This document shows, one piece after another, positions 1 to 8,729 of a stretch of 39,294 bases of DNA. Made by a program: the position numbers and the translations under genes. The DNA is taken from contig JBILMS010000031.1 in NCBI GenBank assembly GCA_044375415.1, forward strand, positions 1 to 39,294, written 5' to 3'. The stretch's first letter is position 1. Each line of letters starts with the position of its first letter. The DNA comes from JAWXBG01 sp044375415 (GTDB lineage Bacteria > Bacteroidota > Bacteroidia > Flavobacteriales_D > Sanyastnellaceae). The notes beneath the pieces were generated by a model, which saw nothing but the letters and a program-made list of their open reading frames with translations, did not search any database and had not been told where the DNA came from.

Positions 1-1038
1 TATCGTTGTTCGTTCCCAACGTAGTTGAAATTGAAAGTGTACCACCATTGTATACAAATTTATACCAAACATCTTGAATGGCGGTTCCACCGCAAGAAGG
101 ATTAGTGCCTTCCGAGCAGGTATTGACATTGGTTGCGGATGTGCTTGGAGCATTTACTGTCAGTGAAATGGCATTTGAGCAAACGTCGTTTACAGGTGGA
201 TAAATACATGAGGCATTTGCGCAGCCCGCGCCTGCATTGTAATTACATGCCAATGGATCTGTGCATCCGGGATATGTGCATGTGCCATCATCACAACCGG
301 CGGAAGGACTGTAGTTACAAGCAATGGGGTTATTGCATCCGGGATAAGTACATGAGCCATTGCTGCATCCCGCTGTAATACTGTAGTTGCACGCTGAAGG
401 ATCGGTGCAACCGGGGAATGTACATGAACCATTATTCTGGTTAGCACTAGGGTTATAGTTACATGCAACCGGATCTGTACAACCCGGAATAATACATGAT
501 CCATTATTTATTGTTGCACAAGAATTATAGTTGGTCGCAAGAGGATTGGTGCAACCGGCAATGTCAACCATAGTTACTTGAATACCGAAAGTCCCCTCAA
601 TAGAGTTGAATCCTCCTGCCTGGATATAATAAGTCAGGCCCGGAGTAAGCGTTGGACAAGTCAATGTGATCAGGGAGGCTAAACCTGGACCTGAATCATC
701 GTCGCAAGCGATTTGGGCTCCTCCACATGCAGACCAAACAGCAATTCGAGTATCGTTGTTCGTTCCCAACGTAGTTGAAATTGAAAGTGTACCACCATTG
801 TATACAAATTTATACCAAACATCTTGAATGGCGGTTCCACCGCAAGAAGGATTAGTGCCTTCCGAGCAGGTATTGACGTTGGTTGCGGATGTGCTTGGAG
901 CATTTACTGTCAGTGAAATGGCATTTGAGCAAACGTCGTTTACAGGTGGATAAATACATGAGGCATTCGCGCAACCCGCGCCTGCGTTGTAATTACATGC
1001 CAATGGATCTGTGCATCCGGGATATGTGCATGTGCCAT
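1..1038. repeat. Near-identical direct repeat, 750-bp period (copies 1-288 and 751-1038)
   Basis: Bases 1-288 match 751-1038 at an exact offset of 750. I count four substitutions (at 128, 217, 223 and 236 of the left copy) and no gaps. Identity stops at about 288/1038; the left copy is cut by the window edge. The period is a multiple of three and encodes 250 residues (part of a PPC-like domain plus the adjoining Cys-rich unit), so the reading frame is kept. Confidence 0.93.
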
Positions 1039-3766
1039 TATTTTGATCTGCCGCAGGATTATAGTTGCATGCAGTAGGATCGGTGCAACCGAGAATTGGA
1101 TCACCGACAACCGGCACACAGAAATTATGTGTAGTCCCGCTTCCATAGTTGGCATTCGCCATGGCTACGAGGATATTTCCTAAACCATCCGTAATTGTAT
1201 AGTTTCCATCAATAGCGCAACCTGATGTGGTTCCATCTAAACCATCACCAAAAGAATCGAAAATATTGAAATCGTAACATCCCGAGGGCAAGCAAAAAGT
1301 GCTGTTGTAAGTTGTTTGATCGGCCAAAGTATTTGCGGCCTGACTAGCAATTATAACATTGCTGCTGTTTTCAATATTCCAACTAACCTCTTCACCCCAA
1401 CAATCGGTGAGTAAGATTAAAGTCGCTACAGTTGCTCCTGAAACAGTGGAAAATGAAGAGGACCCCGTATTATTGGTCGTGTTGTCGTCCGTAGTTCCAT
1501 TTGGATTTACGATGTTCACATTAAACGAATGTGGTCCTGTTGCCGCTGTCATACCAGGTAAGGTTATAAGCACCGAAGCACCGGTGGTTAGTGAACCCGT
1601 CCAGTTATATGTAGAATTAGCTCCGCCATCGAGATTGTACAACACATCAAAAGATGTAATGGTTGAAGAACCGAGGTTTATGATCGAAATTTCAGGAACG
1701 AAACTGTCGCTACAATAAGAGCCAGTTGGTTGATTGATTCCGAGTAAAGATAAATCTTCATTAAACCCACCACCGCCGGCCGAAATAGTGAAATTGATGT
1801 TTGATATATCAAAGAAAATATTATCAGCAGCCTTCACCTTTATTCTCGCTTGAGTCGTGAGATTGTTTGGAATAGTTATGAGTTGTGAACCGTCATTTGG
1901 CGTATTGGAAAGGATCAAAATGGGGTATGTATATCCACCATCCGTCGATAGATAAATATTTACATTGTTACATGAAATAGGTGCTGCTGTAGTATTAGCA
2001 ACGTTCCATGTTACGGTTTGATTGCTATTGGCCGGCCACGTTACGGCTGTATTTGGGGCTGTTACGACAAAAGGGCCCCCAACATTATCAACTGCAAAAG
2101 TCAGGATGTCATCTGATACACCACCACCACCCACACGGTTATCGCGAACAGTACATTTGAAGGCGAGGTTTCTATCGTAGGTCGGCATGTGTTCGCCAAT
2201 GGTCACTGTATTATTCACCAGATCTACAGGTCTTGGAAAAACACGTGTAGGGTCTGTAGTGCCTGTCCATGATCTAAAAATAGGTTGATTGCCACTTGGG
2301 TTTGTTAAGCTATTGTCTCCGGTTGCTGTAGCCGGACCGAGATCAAATTCTTCCCAACAGTAGGTAATGATATCACTATTGGCATCGCTACCCACAGCGG
2401 TTAATTCAAAAGGTGTGGAAATAGGAATAGTCCATCCTCCGGGACCGGCCTCCACGATTGGCGCAATATTTCCGGTTGATGTAATTGCGGCGCAGCTATT
2501 TCCTGAACCGGTAACAGAAAAAGTATATATCTCATTAAAACTTTTGTTGTGGAAATATGCATCGGAATTAGATTGAAGATTGGGTGCACAAATCCCGGCA
2601 TACCCCATTATAGTAGCTGCAGATCCCGGCTCATACGCAGCAGATGCCGCTCTATTGCAAGGATTGTTTTGGGTGTGATTACCTCCAAACTGGTGTCCCA
2701 TTTCATGAGCAACGTAGTCGATGTCGAATGGGTCTCCAATAGGATTAGGCTGACCGGTGACACCGCGTGCTTTGTTCACAGAACAAGGTGAGTTCAAGCT
2801 TGCCACGCCTCCGCCTCCGGTGCTGAATACGTGACCAATATCGTAATTGGCTGTTCCAATAACTGTATTACAAGTGGTCTGGTTTTGACCTAGCATAGCA
2901 GAGCCATTTCCATTGTCGTAAGGATCTGTCGCGGCGTTCAAATAAATGATCAGGTTGTTATTTGCAACAATCACCATACGAATAGCAACTTCTTTTTCAT
3001 AAACACCATTGACACGAGTCATGGATATGTTCATTGCAGCGAGTGCCAAGGGAGTTGTTCCACCGTGGTATGCAGCATATTCGCCTGTGCATGCGAGTGC
3101 GAGGCGATAGGTTCTAAGTTGTGTACCATTCGTTGTTTTTTGACCCATCATCAGAATTTCTTTTCCGTTGATGGTCTTTTTCTTTTTGTGAGGGACATTC
3201 AAATTCTCATCAAAGGTGTCGATGTCGATACTTAAATCACTTACTTCCGGTGCTTCCTCTTCAAATACTTTGGTAGTAGTAGCATAAAAGGCATCGCGTG
3301 TATATGATATATACGTGCTTAGGTCTCCGGGCGCAATAGGATCCATGAACCAAGTTCCATTTGCTGAAAGTACCATCGCGTGAAAACCTTTTGGTGAAAT
3401 GCTGCATCGCAAAGTTGCCGTTGGGTCTTCTAAACATTGACCGGCATAGGAGCGAATATTTGGAAATAAAACCTGAAGTTCGGGCGCCATTATAGGGGCC
3501 TCCACCAACCGAAATGTCTTGAAGGTTCCATCGGGCGCAGGTAAGTTAATAATGTATTCAGATACTTGAGCACTCACATTTTGTTCATGCGGTGCCCCAT
3601 AAAGGAAACTTGTTAGTTGATGTATCCCTGTTTCTACCGTTCGGTAATCTGCCGGATTAATTACTTGATCTGATCTTTTTTGTTGAGACAAATCATTCCA
3701 CAACACTTGAGATTGTGCGCCTTGGAATATGAAGCCGGCAATGAGTGCAATTACTATTTTATTCAT
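1..3766 (-). CDS. Secreted reprolysin-like (M12B-type) zinc metalloprotease with modular C-terminal repeats, partial (C-terminus beyond base 1)
   Basis: The reading frame stays open from an ATG at 3766 to the window edge, so the C-terminus is missing. An in-frame ATG at 3775 is an alternative start; 3766 is preferred because it opens directly into a signal peptide (MNKIVIALIAGF...QSQ). The zinc site HEMGHQFGGNH (HExxHxxGxxH) lies near residues 354-364 and is followed by a Met-turn (IMGYAG), which marks a metzincin endopeptidase of the reprolysin type. Next come beta-sandwich segments, a CARDB-like domain (about 1460-1760), a GCYDFNIFDSFGDG domain (about 1120-1430), two Cys-rich GCTDP units, a PPC-like domain (about 565-950), five more GCTDP units, and a second PPC copy running off the edge. 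It follows the serine protease gene by about 60 bp and is probably cotranscribed with it. It likely acts outside the cell on protein substrates. Any C-terminal sorting domain is out of view. The catalytic assignment is firm; the substrate is unknown. Confidence 0.88.
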   Translation of the reverse strand, partial: MNKIVIALIAGFIFQGAQSQVLWNDLSQQKRSDQVINPADYRTVETGIHQLTSFLYGAPHEQNVSAQVSEYIINLPAPDGTFKTFRLVEAPIMAPELQVLFPNIRSYAGQCLEDPTATLRCSISPKGFHAMVLSANGTWFMDPIAPGDLSTYISYTRDAFYATTTKVFEEEAPEVSDLSIDIDTFDENLNVPHKKKKTINGKEILMMGQKTTNGTQLRTYRLALACTGEYAAYHGGTTPLALAAMNISMTRVNGVYEKEVAIRMVIVANNNLIIYLNAATDPYDNGNGSAMLGQNQTTCNTVIGTANYDIGHVFSTGGGGVASLNSPCSVNKARGVTGQPNPIGDPFDIDYVAHEMGHQFGGNHTQNNPCNRAASAAYEPGSAATIMGYAGICAPNLQSNSDAYFHNKSFNEIYTFSVTGSGNSCAAITSTGNIAPIVEAGPGGWTIPISTPFELTAVGSDANSDIITYCWEEFDLGPATATGDNSLTNPSGNQPIFRSWTGTTDPTRVFPRPVDLVNNTVTIGEHMPTYDRNLAFKCTVRDNRVGGGGVSDDILTFAVDNVGGPFVVTAPNTAVTWPANSNQTVTWNVANTTAAPISCNNVNIYLSTDGGYTYPILILSNTPNDGSQLITIPNNLTTQARIKVKAADNIFFDISNINFTISAGGGGFNEDLSLLGINQPTGSYCSDSFVPEISIINLGSSTITSFDVLYNLDGGANSTYNWTGSLTTGASVLITLPGMTAATGPHSFNVNIVNPNGTTDDNTTNNTGSSSFSTVSGATVATLILLTDCWGEEVSWNIENSSNVIIASQAANTLADQTTYNSTFCLPSGCYDFNIFDSFGDGLDGTTSGCAIDGNYTITDGLGNILVAMANANYGSGTTHNFCVPVVGDPILGCTDPTACNYNPAADQNNGTCTYPGCTDPLACNYNAGAGCANASCIYPPVNDVCSNAISLTVNAPSTSATNVNTCSEGTNPSCGGTAIQDVWYKFVYNGGTLSISTTLGTNNDTRIAVWSACGGAQIACDDDSGPGLASLITLTCPTLTPGLTYYIQAGGFNSIEGTFGIQVTMVDIAGCTNPLATNYNSCATINNGSCIIPGCTDPVACNYNPSANQNNGSCTFPGCTDPSACNYSITAGCSNGSCTYPGCNNPIACNYSPSAGCDDGTCTYPGCTDPLACNYNAGAGCANASCIYPPVNDVCSNAISLTVNAPSTSATNVNTCSEGTNPSCGGTAIQDVWYKFVYNGGTLSISTTLGTNND

Positions 3767-3828
3767 GAAGGTCATTTTACAAAAAAAATCAGGCTGAATT
3801 CACCCGGATTATTTAGTTTATATTCTAA

Positions 3829-6558
3829 TTAGTTACAAATATTTCCATAATAGCTGAGGAAAATGAGGAGGTCGGAGGCTCCAACCAAATCATCGCCTGA
3901 TAGATCGTATGGAGCACAACCGCTTGGACATCCATATACAGCAAGGAATGAAAGAAGGTCGCTGATTCCAACTATGTTGTCTCCATTAAAGTCTCCCGGA
4001 CAAGAAATGTTGCAACTGTAATCGCAACTTCCATTATCACATATTGCGCTTGCATTATAGTTACATGCGGCGCTATCCATACAACCTGAAATTCCTGATG
4101 AAGTGACAGTTATTCCAAAGGTTCCTGTCAAGGCTTGGAAACCACCCACCTGGATGTAATATGTTAAACCGGAAGTTAGCTGTCCACAAGTTAATGAGAT
4201 GCTTGAAGCAAAATTGGTTCCTGATATATCATCGTTGCAGGCCAATGCAGCGCCTCCGCAACTTGCATAAACCGACATACGAGTGTCTGTCAGCGTACCC
4301 AATGAAGTGGTAATAGTAATATTCCCGCCTGTGTATAAGAAGCTATACCAAACATCTTTGATCATGGTTGCACCGCCACAAGAAGGTAGGGGCCCATCCG
4401 AACATGTTGAAGTGTTGGCACCTGTAACGGAAGCGCCATTGATAGTTAGTGCTTGTGCCGTTGAACATTGATCATTGGCGGGGGCAATTATACATGTGCC
4501 ATTATCGACAGTTGCAGCGGGGTTGTAGTTACATGCTGCAGGATTGGTACAACCGGGCACACCACCCGTGTTCAAGCAGAAATTGTGGGTTGTGCCTGTT
4601 CCGTAATTGGAATTACCCATCGTAAATAAAGTGCCACCGGGACCGGTCATAGTATATGTTCCATCAATAGGGCAACCCGAGGCCGTGCCATCTAATCCAT
4701 CTCCATAGGAGTCGAAAATATTAAAGTCATAACAACCGTCGGCCAAACAGAAATTAGTAACAGTTGTTACCTGATCACCAAGTGTATTTGCTGCTTGGCT
4801 GTATAAAATTGTATTGCTACTGTTTTCGATATTCCAACTAACTTCTTCTCCCCAACAATCGGTAAGAAGGGTAAGTGTTACTGTTGAACCCCCAATCACT
4901 GCAGTGTAATTTGAAGTGCCTGTGTTGTTGGCTGCATTTTGATCGGTTCCACCATTTGGACTGCTAACCGTTACATTGAAGACGTGAGCGCCATTGGTAA
5001 GTGTGAGAACCGGAAGATTAACAGTAACAGAATTCCCGGATGTTAAACTACCGGTCCAATTGAATGTCTGATTTGTTCCTCCATCAACATTATAACTTAA
5101 AACAAAAGAGGTCAAAGTAGTTGATCCACCATTACCAACAATTACAGATGGAGTTGCCGAACTTCCACAAATTGTTCCTGTAGGAGAAGTCACTTGATTG
5201 ATTTGTGCATCTAGAGCGAAACCCGAGATTAGAGGATCATATCCGGCGAGTGAAGTTAATCCACATTGACCTGGAGCCAACCAATTACAGAGAGCCGGAA
5301 AAGAAGTGAAAAAGCGACCGTACCAATCTGAGAGGTTATTGCCACAGGCAGCACCGCCACCATGCAATTGACCAACAATTCTATGGTTTTGATTGAACAG
5401 TGGAGAACCGGAAGAACCGCCTTCTGTTGTTCCGCTATCCCAATCTACCACGCGAATGTGATTAGTGCCGCTTCCGGCATTCCCTCCATATCCGGTAATT
5501 TCAGAGGCCTGATTTTCAAAAGATATTTTCTTCAAATCTCCTGAAGGATGGTGTATGCCGCAAGAAGATGTCGGTGTAGCTGTACTGGAGTCCCAACCGG
5601 CGTAGTATGGATTCCAGGAATTAGGTATATCAACTCCTGCGTTTATTTGCAGCAATGCGTAATCGGAAGCAGATCCATTGGCAAGTAAGGTTGTTCCTAT
5701 GGCTGTCTGATAGGTCTGTGAAGTCGATCCACCGCAAGTTGTAGCCTGAAAATTGAATCGAATTACCCAACTCGTAACACTTCCACCTAGGCAGTGATTG
5801 GCAGTGAGGAAGTATGGGAAACCATCGTTAGCTGTGTTATTAATAAGTGCACCCGAACAAATTCCGTTTCCACTTACAACGATCATTCCGACAGATCGTA
5901 TTTCGTTGGCCCATCCGGCACTAATCGGGCAAACAATATCATTGTTGCATGATCCGGAGTCGCCAATGCCTTTTGCAATTTCATCGATGTCGCGATAAGC
6001 ATGAGTAATTACAGAAAGTTTCACCTCACCCAAAAACGCCTGTTCCATCGGCTCATAGTATTCGATATAAATTTTATCTCCTCGACATGGATAAGTCGAG
6101 AACGTGCCATCGGCGAGATTGTTCAGTTCATTGTACGAACCAAAAATTTGGGCACCTCCTTCGTTGTATATGAAAAAGGATGCTCCGGGAGGCATATACC
6201 ATTCTTCGAAAAACAAATTAATGGACATGGCATCAGTAGATTGGATAGCCAATAACCATACGCGGTCGCCATTGCTTAGTTTGTGCCAAGTACCACTGTT
6301 ATTCAGATTGTAATCGACATCGAAATTCTTTCCAAAACGAAAAGGGATATCTTTTGTCGCATTATTTATATCATCTTCAGCTATCATTTGCTCCTTATTC
6401 ACAGATGGCATTTTAATCACTTGCGGCGACCACTGAATTTTTTGGTTGTCGAGTGTAATGGGTCGACCTCCATATTGAATCTGCGACTGAACAGTAATGA
6501 CTGAGAATAAAGCTGCGACAATTACCCAGATTATCCTGAAAAACCCGAATTTCTTCAT
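3829..6558 (-). CDS. Secreted trypsin-like serine protease (lysyl endopeptidase-like) with modular C-terminus and dockerin-like tail
   Basis: This 909-residue protein has a signal peptide (about residues 1-26, ending VQSQ). The S1 protease domain covers roughly residues 200-430: the triad is His255 in LTANHC, Asp299 in SDYALL and Ser383 in GGSSGSP, with many Cys residues as in lysyl/glutamyl endopeptidases of this group. Following modules are a CARDB-like domain (455-555), a DCWGEEVSWNI...GCYDFNIFDSYGDG domain (560-662), a GCTNPAACNYN Cys unit (669-692), a PPC-like domain (693-820), a second Cys unit (825-848), and two calcium-loop-like repeats, DFNGDNIVGISDLLSFL and DLSGDDLVGASDLLIFL (855-905). 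It ends there, with no recognisable T9SS type A or B sorting domain. It heads a probable two-gene unit with the metalloprotease downstream. It probably hydrolyses extracellular proteins; cleavage specificity is not determined. Confidence 0.88.
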   Translation of the reverse strand: MKKFGFFRIIWVIVAALFSVITVQSQIQYGGRPITLDNQKIQWSPQVIKMPSVNKEQMIAEDDINNATKDIPFRFGKNFDVDYNLNNSGTWHKLSNGDRVWLLAIQSTDAMSINLFFEEWYMPPGASFFIYNEGGAQIFGSYNELNNLADGTFSTYPCRGDKIYIEYYEPMEQAFLGEVKLSVITHAYRDIDEIAKGIGDSGSCNNDIVCPISAGWANEIRSVGMIVVSGNGICSGALINNTANDGFPYFLTANHCLGGSVTSWVIRFNFQATTCGGSTSQTYQTAIGTTLLANGSASDYALLQINAGVDIPNSWNPYYAGWDSSTATPTSSCGIHHPSGDLKKISFENQASEITGYGGNAGSGTNHIRVVDWDSGTTEGGSSGSPLFNQNHRIVGQLHGGGAACGNNLSDWYGRFFTSFPALCNWLAPGQCGLTSLAGYDPLISGFALDAQINQVTSPTGTICGSSATPSVIVGNGGSTTLTSFVLSYNVDGGTNQTFNWTGSLTSGNSVTVNLPVLTLTNGAHVFNVTVSSPNGGTDQNAANNTGTSNYTAVIGGSTVTLTLLTDCWGEEVSWNIENSSNTILYSQAANTLGDQVTTVTNFCLADGCYDFNIFDSYGDGLDGTASGCPIDGTYTMTGPGGTLFTMGNSNYGTGTTHNFCLNTGGVPGCTNPAACNYNPAATVDNGTCIIAPANDQCSTAQALTINGASVTGANTSTCSDGPLPSCGGATMIKDVWYSFLYTGGNITITTSLGTLTDTRMSVYASCGGAALACNDDISGTNFASSISLTCGQLTSGLTYYIQVGGFQALTGTFGITVTSSGISGCMDSAACNYNASAICDNGSCDYSCNISCPGDFNGDNIVGISDLLSFLAVYGCPSGCAPYDLSGDDLVGASDLLIFLSYYGNICN

Positions 6559-6817
6559 AAAATTGGTTTACTCTAACGTTTAAGTTTGGTATCTAACTTT
6601 TTGCGAAATGAAGACTGTTAAACGGTTCTAAATCAATGAATTTCTTAACATTTCCTCCACTGCAATCAGAAATACAACGGTATTCTACGAAAATTCACCC
6701 GGGATGTTTCATAACTTATAGAACCCTTGCAGGACGTGGCTTTAAGAACTGTTGAAAACTCAAAACCCTTTATTTATAGTAGCTGCTCTAATTTCGAGGC
6801 CTCTAGAGGAGACAGGA
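6559..6817. other. Divergent intergenic region between serine protease gene and parE
   Basis: No credible gene is seen. It must hold the promoters for both neighbours. One exact Bacteroidota -7 motif on the plus strand (TAAGTTTG, 6581-6588) lies about 230 bases before parE, with the nearest TTG only 15 bases upstream of it, so I do not call it a promoter. An in-frame TTG at 6752 would extend parE by 22 residues but lacks family support. Confidence 0.5.
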
Positions 6818-8692
6818 ATGGCGCAAAAAGTACAATACACAGAAGATAATATTAAATCGCTGGAATGGCAGGAGCATATCCGCCTGCGTCCCGGCATGTA
6901 CATCGGTAAATTGGGTGATGGTTCTGCACCCGACGATGGTATTTATGTACTCTTAAAAGAGATCATAGACAACTGCATCGATGAGTATGTAATGGGTCAC
7001 GGTAAAGTGATAGACATTACCATAAAAGACAGTCAGGTGCAGGTACGTGATTATGGCCGAGGAATACCTTTGGGAAAAGTGGTGGATTGCGTATCCAAAA
7101 TAAACACCGGGGGTAAGTACGATAGTCGTGCTTTTAAAAAGTCTGTCGGTCTGAATGGTGTGGGTACAAAGGCTGTAAACGCATTGTCAGATAGTTTTCG
7201 CGTCGAATCTTTCCGTGAGGGTGAGATGAAAGCGGCTGAATTCAAAATGGGCGAAATTGTTGCCGACCTACCAATACAAAAGGTCAGTCAAAAAAATGGA
7301 ACGCGCATCATTTTTTATCCGGACGAAAAGATATTCCACAATTTCAAATTTCGTGGTCAATATGTGGAAAGACTTCTATGGAATTATGCCTATTTAAATA
7401 CCGGTCTAACCATTGTTTTTAATGGTCAGAGCTATTTTAGTGAAAATGGCTTGAAGGATCTACTCACCAACAGTTTGAGTGAAGAATCATTGTATCCGAT
7501 TGTTCACATTCGAGGAGAAGATATCGAGGTCGCCATTACGCATACTGCCAGTTACGGCGAAGAATATTACAGCTTTGTAAATGGTCAGCATACAACGCAA
7601 GGCGGTACTCACCAAGGAGCTTTTCGTGAGGCATATGTGAAAGTAATACGCGACTTTTTCAAGAAAGATTTTGAAGCCGTAGATGTGCGTTCGGGAATAG
7701 TAGCAGCCGTGTCGGTGAAAATTGTAGAACCTGTTTTCGAATCGCAAACAAAAACGAAACTAGGTTCCACCGAAATGGAACCAGGTGGTACTTCGATAAA
7801 ATCTTTTGTTATTGATTTTCTATCGCGTGCTTTAGATAATTATCTCCATAAAAATCCGGAACTGGCGCAATCGCTTTTGCGGAAGATTATGCAGAGCGAA
7901 CGTGAACGAAAGGAGTTAGCCGGTGTGGCCAAACTGGCCCGTGAAAGAGCGAAAAAAGCGAATCTTCACAATAAAAAATTGCGCGACTGCAAGGTCCACT
8001 TTGCCGACAAACACGAAGCAGCTCCTCATACAACTTTATTTATTACGGAGGGAGACTCCGCTAGCGGGAGCATAACCATTTCAAGAGATGTTGCTACTCA
8101 GGCCGTTTTCAGCTTAAAAGGAAAACCGTTAAATACCTACGGACTTACTAAAAAAGTAGTTTATGAAAACGAGGAATTTAATCTCCTGCAATCGGCTTTG
8201 AATATCGAAGACGGACTGGATGGGTTGAGATATAACCGCGTTGTAATTGCAACAGATGCCGACGTTGACGGCATGCATATTCGTCTTTTGATGATTACTT
8301 TTTTTCTCCAATTTTTTCCCGAATTGGTGAAATCAGGACATCTATATGTGCTTACAACACCTCTTTTCAGGGTTAGAAATAAAAAAGAAACGATTTATTG
8401 TTACTCCGACAGCGAACGCAAAATGGCCTTGGAACGCTTAGGTGGCAAACCGGAGATAACACGATTTAAGGGACTTGGCGAAATCAGTCCCGGAGAGTTC
8501 AAAGTATTTATTGGAGAGAATATTCGTCTTGAACCTGTAGTTGTGGGAAAAGAGGCCCATCTGAAAGAAATGCTCGAGTTTTATATGGGCAAAAACACGC
8601 CCGAAAGACAGGAGTTTATTATTCAAAACCTCAAGGTGGAGAAAGACCAAGTACTTGTAAAAGAACAAGAAGAACAAACATCAGAAATCTGA
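6818..8692 (+). CDS. parE: DNA topoisomerase IV subunit B (ParE), type IIA topoisomerase ATPase subunit
   Basis: The 624-residue protein starts at ATG 6818, preceded by a purine-rich GAGGAG; a longer in-frame TTG start at 6752 adds residues not typical of the family. The GHKL ATPase domain shows IRLRPGMYIG, EIIDNCIDEY (Mg/ATP-binding Glu and Asn), DYGRGIP and GLNGVGTKAVNALS. The transducer domain follows, then the TOPRIM domain with EGDSASG (catalytic Glu411) and DADVDG (Asp480, 482, 484), and the C-terminal RFKGLGEISP motif. It pairs with ParC, encoded 37 bp downstream, to form the ParC2ParE2 enzyme that unlinks daughter chromosomes using ATP. It could be confused with GyrB, but the adjacent parC with its Bacteroidota ParC-type sequence supports ParE. 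It is cytoplasmic and presumably essential. Confidence 0.93.
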   Translation: MAQKVQYTEDNIKSLEWQEHIRLRPGMYIGKLGDGSAPDDGIYVLLKEIIDNCIDEYVMGHGKVIDITIKDSQVQVRDYGRGIPLGKVVDCVSKINTGGKYDSRAFKKSVGLNGVGTKAVNALSDSFRVESFREGEMKAAEFKMGEIVADLPIQKVSQKNGTRIIFYPDEKIFHNFKFRGQYVERLLWNYAYLNTGLTIVFNGQSYFSENGLKDLLTNSLSEESLYPIVHIRGEDIEVAITHTASYGEEYYSFVNGQHTTQGGTHQGAFREAYVKVIRDFFKKDFEAVDVRSGIVAAVSVKIVEPVFESQTKTKLGSTEMEPGGTSIKSFVIDFLSRALDNYLHKNPELAQSLLRKIMQSERERKELAGVAKLARERAKKANLHNKKLRDCKVHFADKHEAAPHTTLFITEGDSASGSITISRDVATQAVFSLKGKPLNTYGLTKKVVYENEEFNLLQSALNIEDGLDGLRYNRVVIATDADVDGMHIRLLMITFFLQFFPELVKSGHLYVLTTPLFRVRNKKETIYCYSDSERKMALERLGGKPEITRFKGLGEISPGEFKVFIGENIRLEPVVVGKEAHLKEMLEFYMGKNTPERQEFIIQNLKVEKDQVLVKEQEEQTSEI

Positions 8693-8729
8693 ATATCTAC
8701 TCAAGAGTAGCAAGGAAGAATAGTGAAAC

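Noticed and set aside
1..1038. CRISPR-like or mobile-element origin of the direct repeats
   Set aside because: The repeats are long, in frame and coding for protein domains; there are no spacers, transposase or terminal inverted repeats.
133..1155. Several 60-120-codon ORFs opposite the metalloprotease gene, some with Cys- and His-rich sequences
   Set aside because: They are antisense or shifted frames over the repeated Cys-unit region, and their repetition simply follows the 750-bp duplication.
6581..6588. TAAGTTTG as the parE promoter
   Set aside because: It matches the -7 consensus, but the -33 spacing is wrong and the leader would be about 230 bases; left as a note only.
6752..6817. N-terminal extension of ParE from an in-frame TTG
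   Set aside because: The added 22 residues do not belong to the family; the ATG at 6818 has a purine-rich GAGGAG before it and begins the conserved N-terminus.
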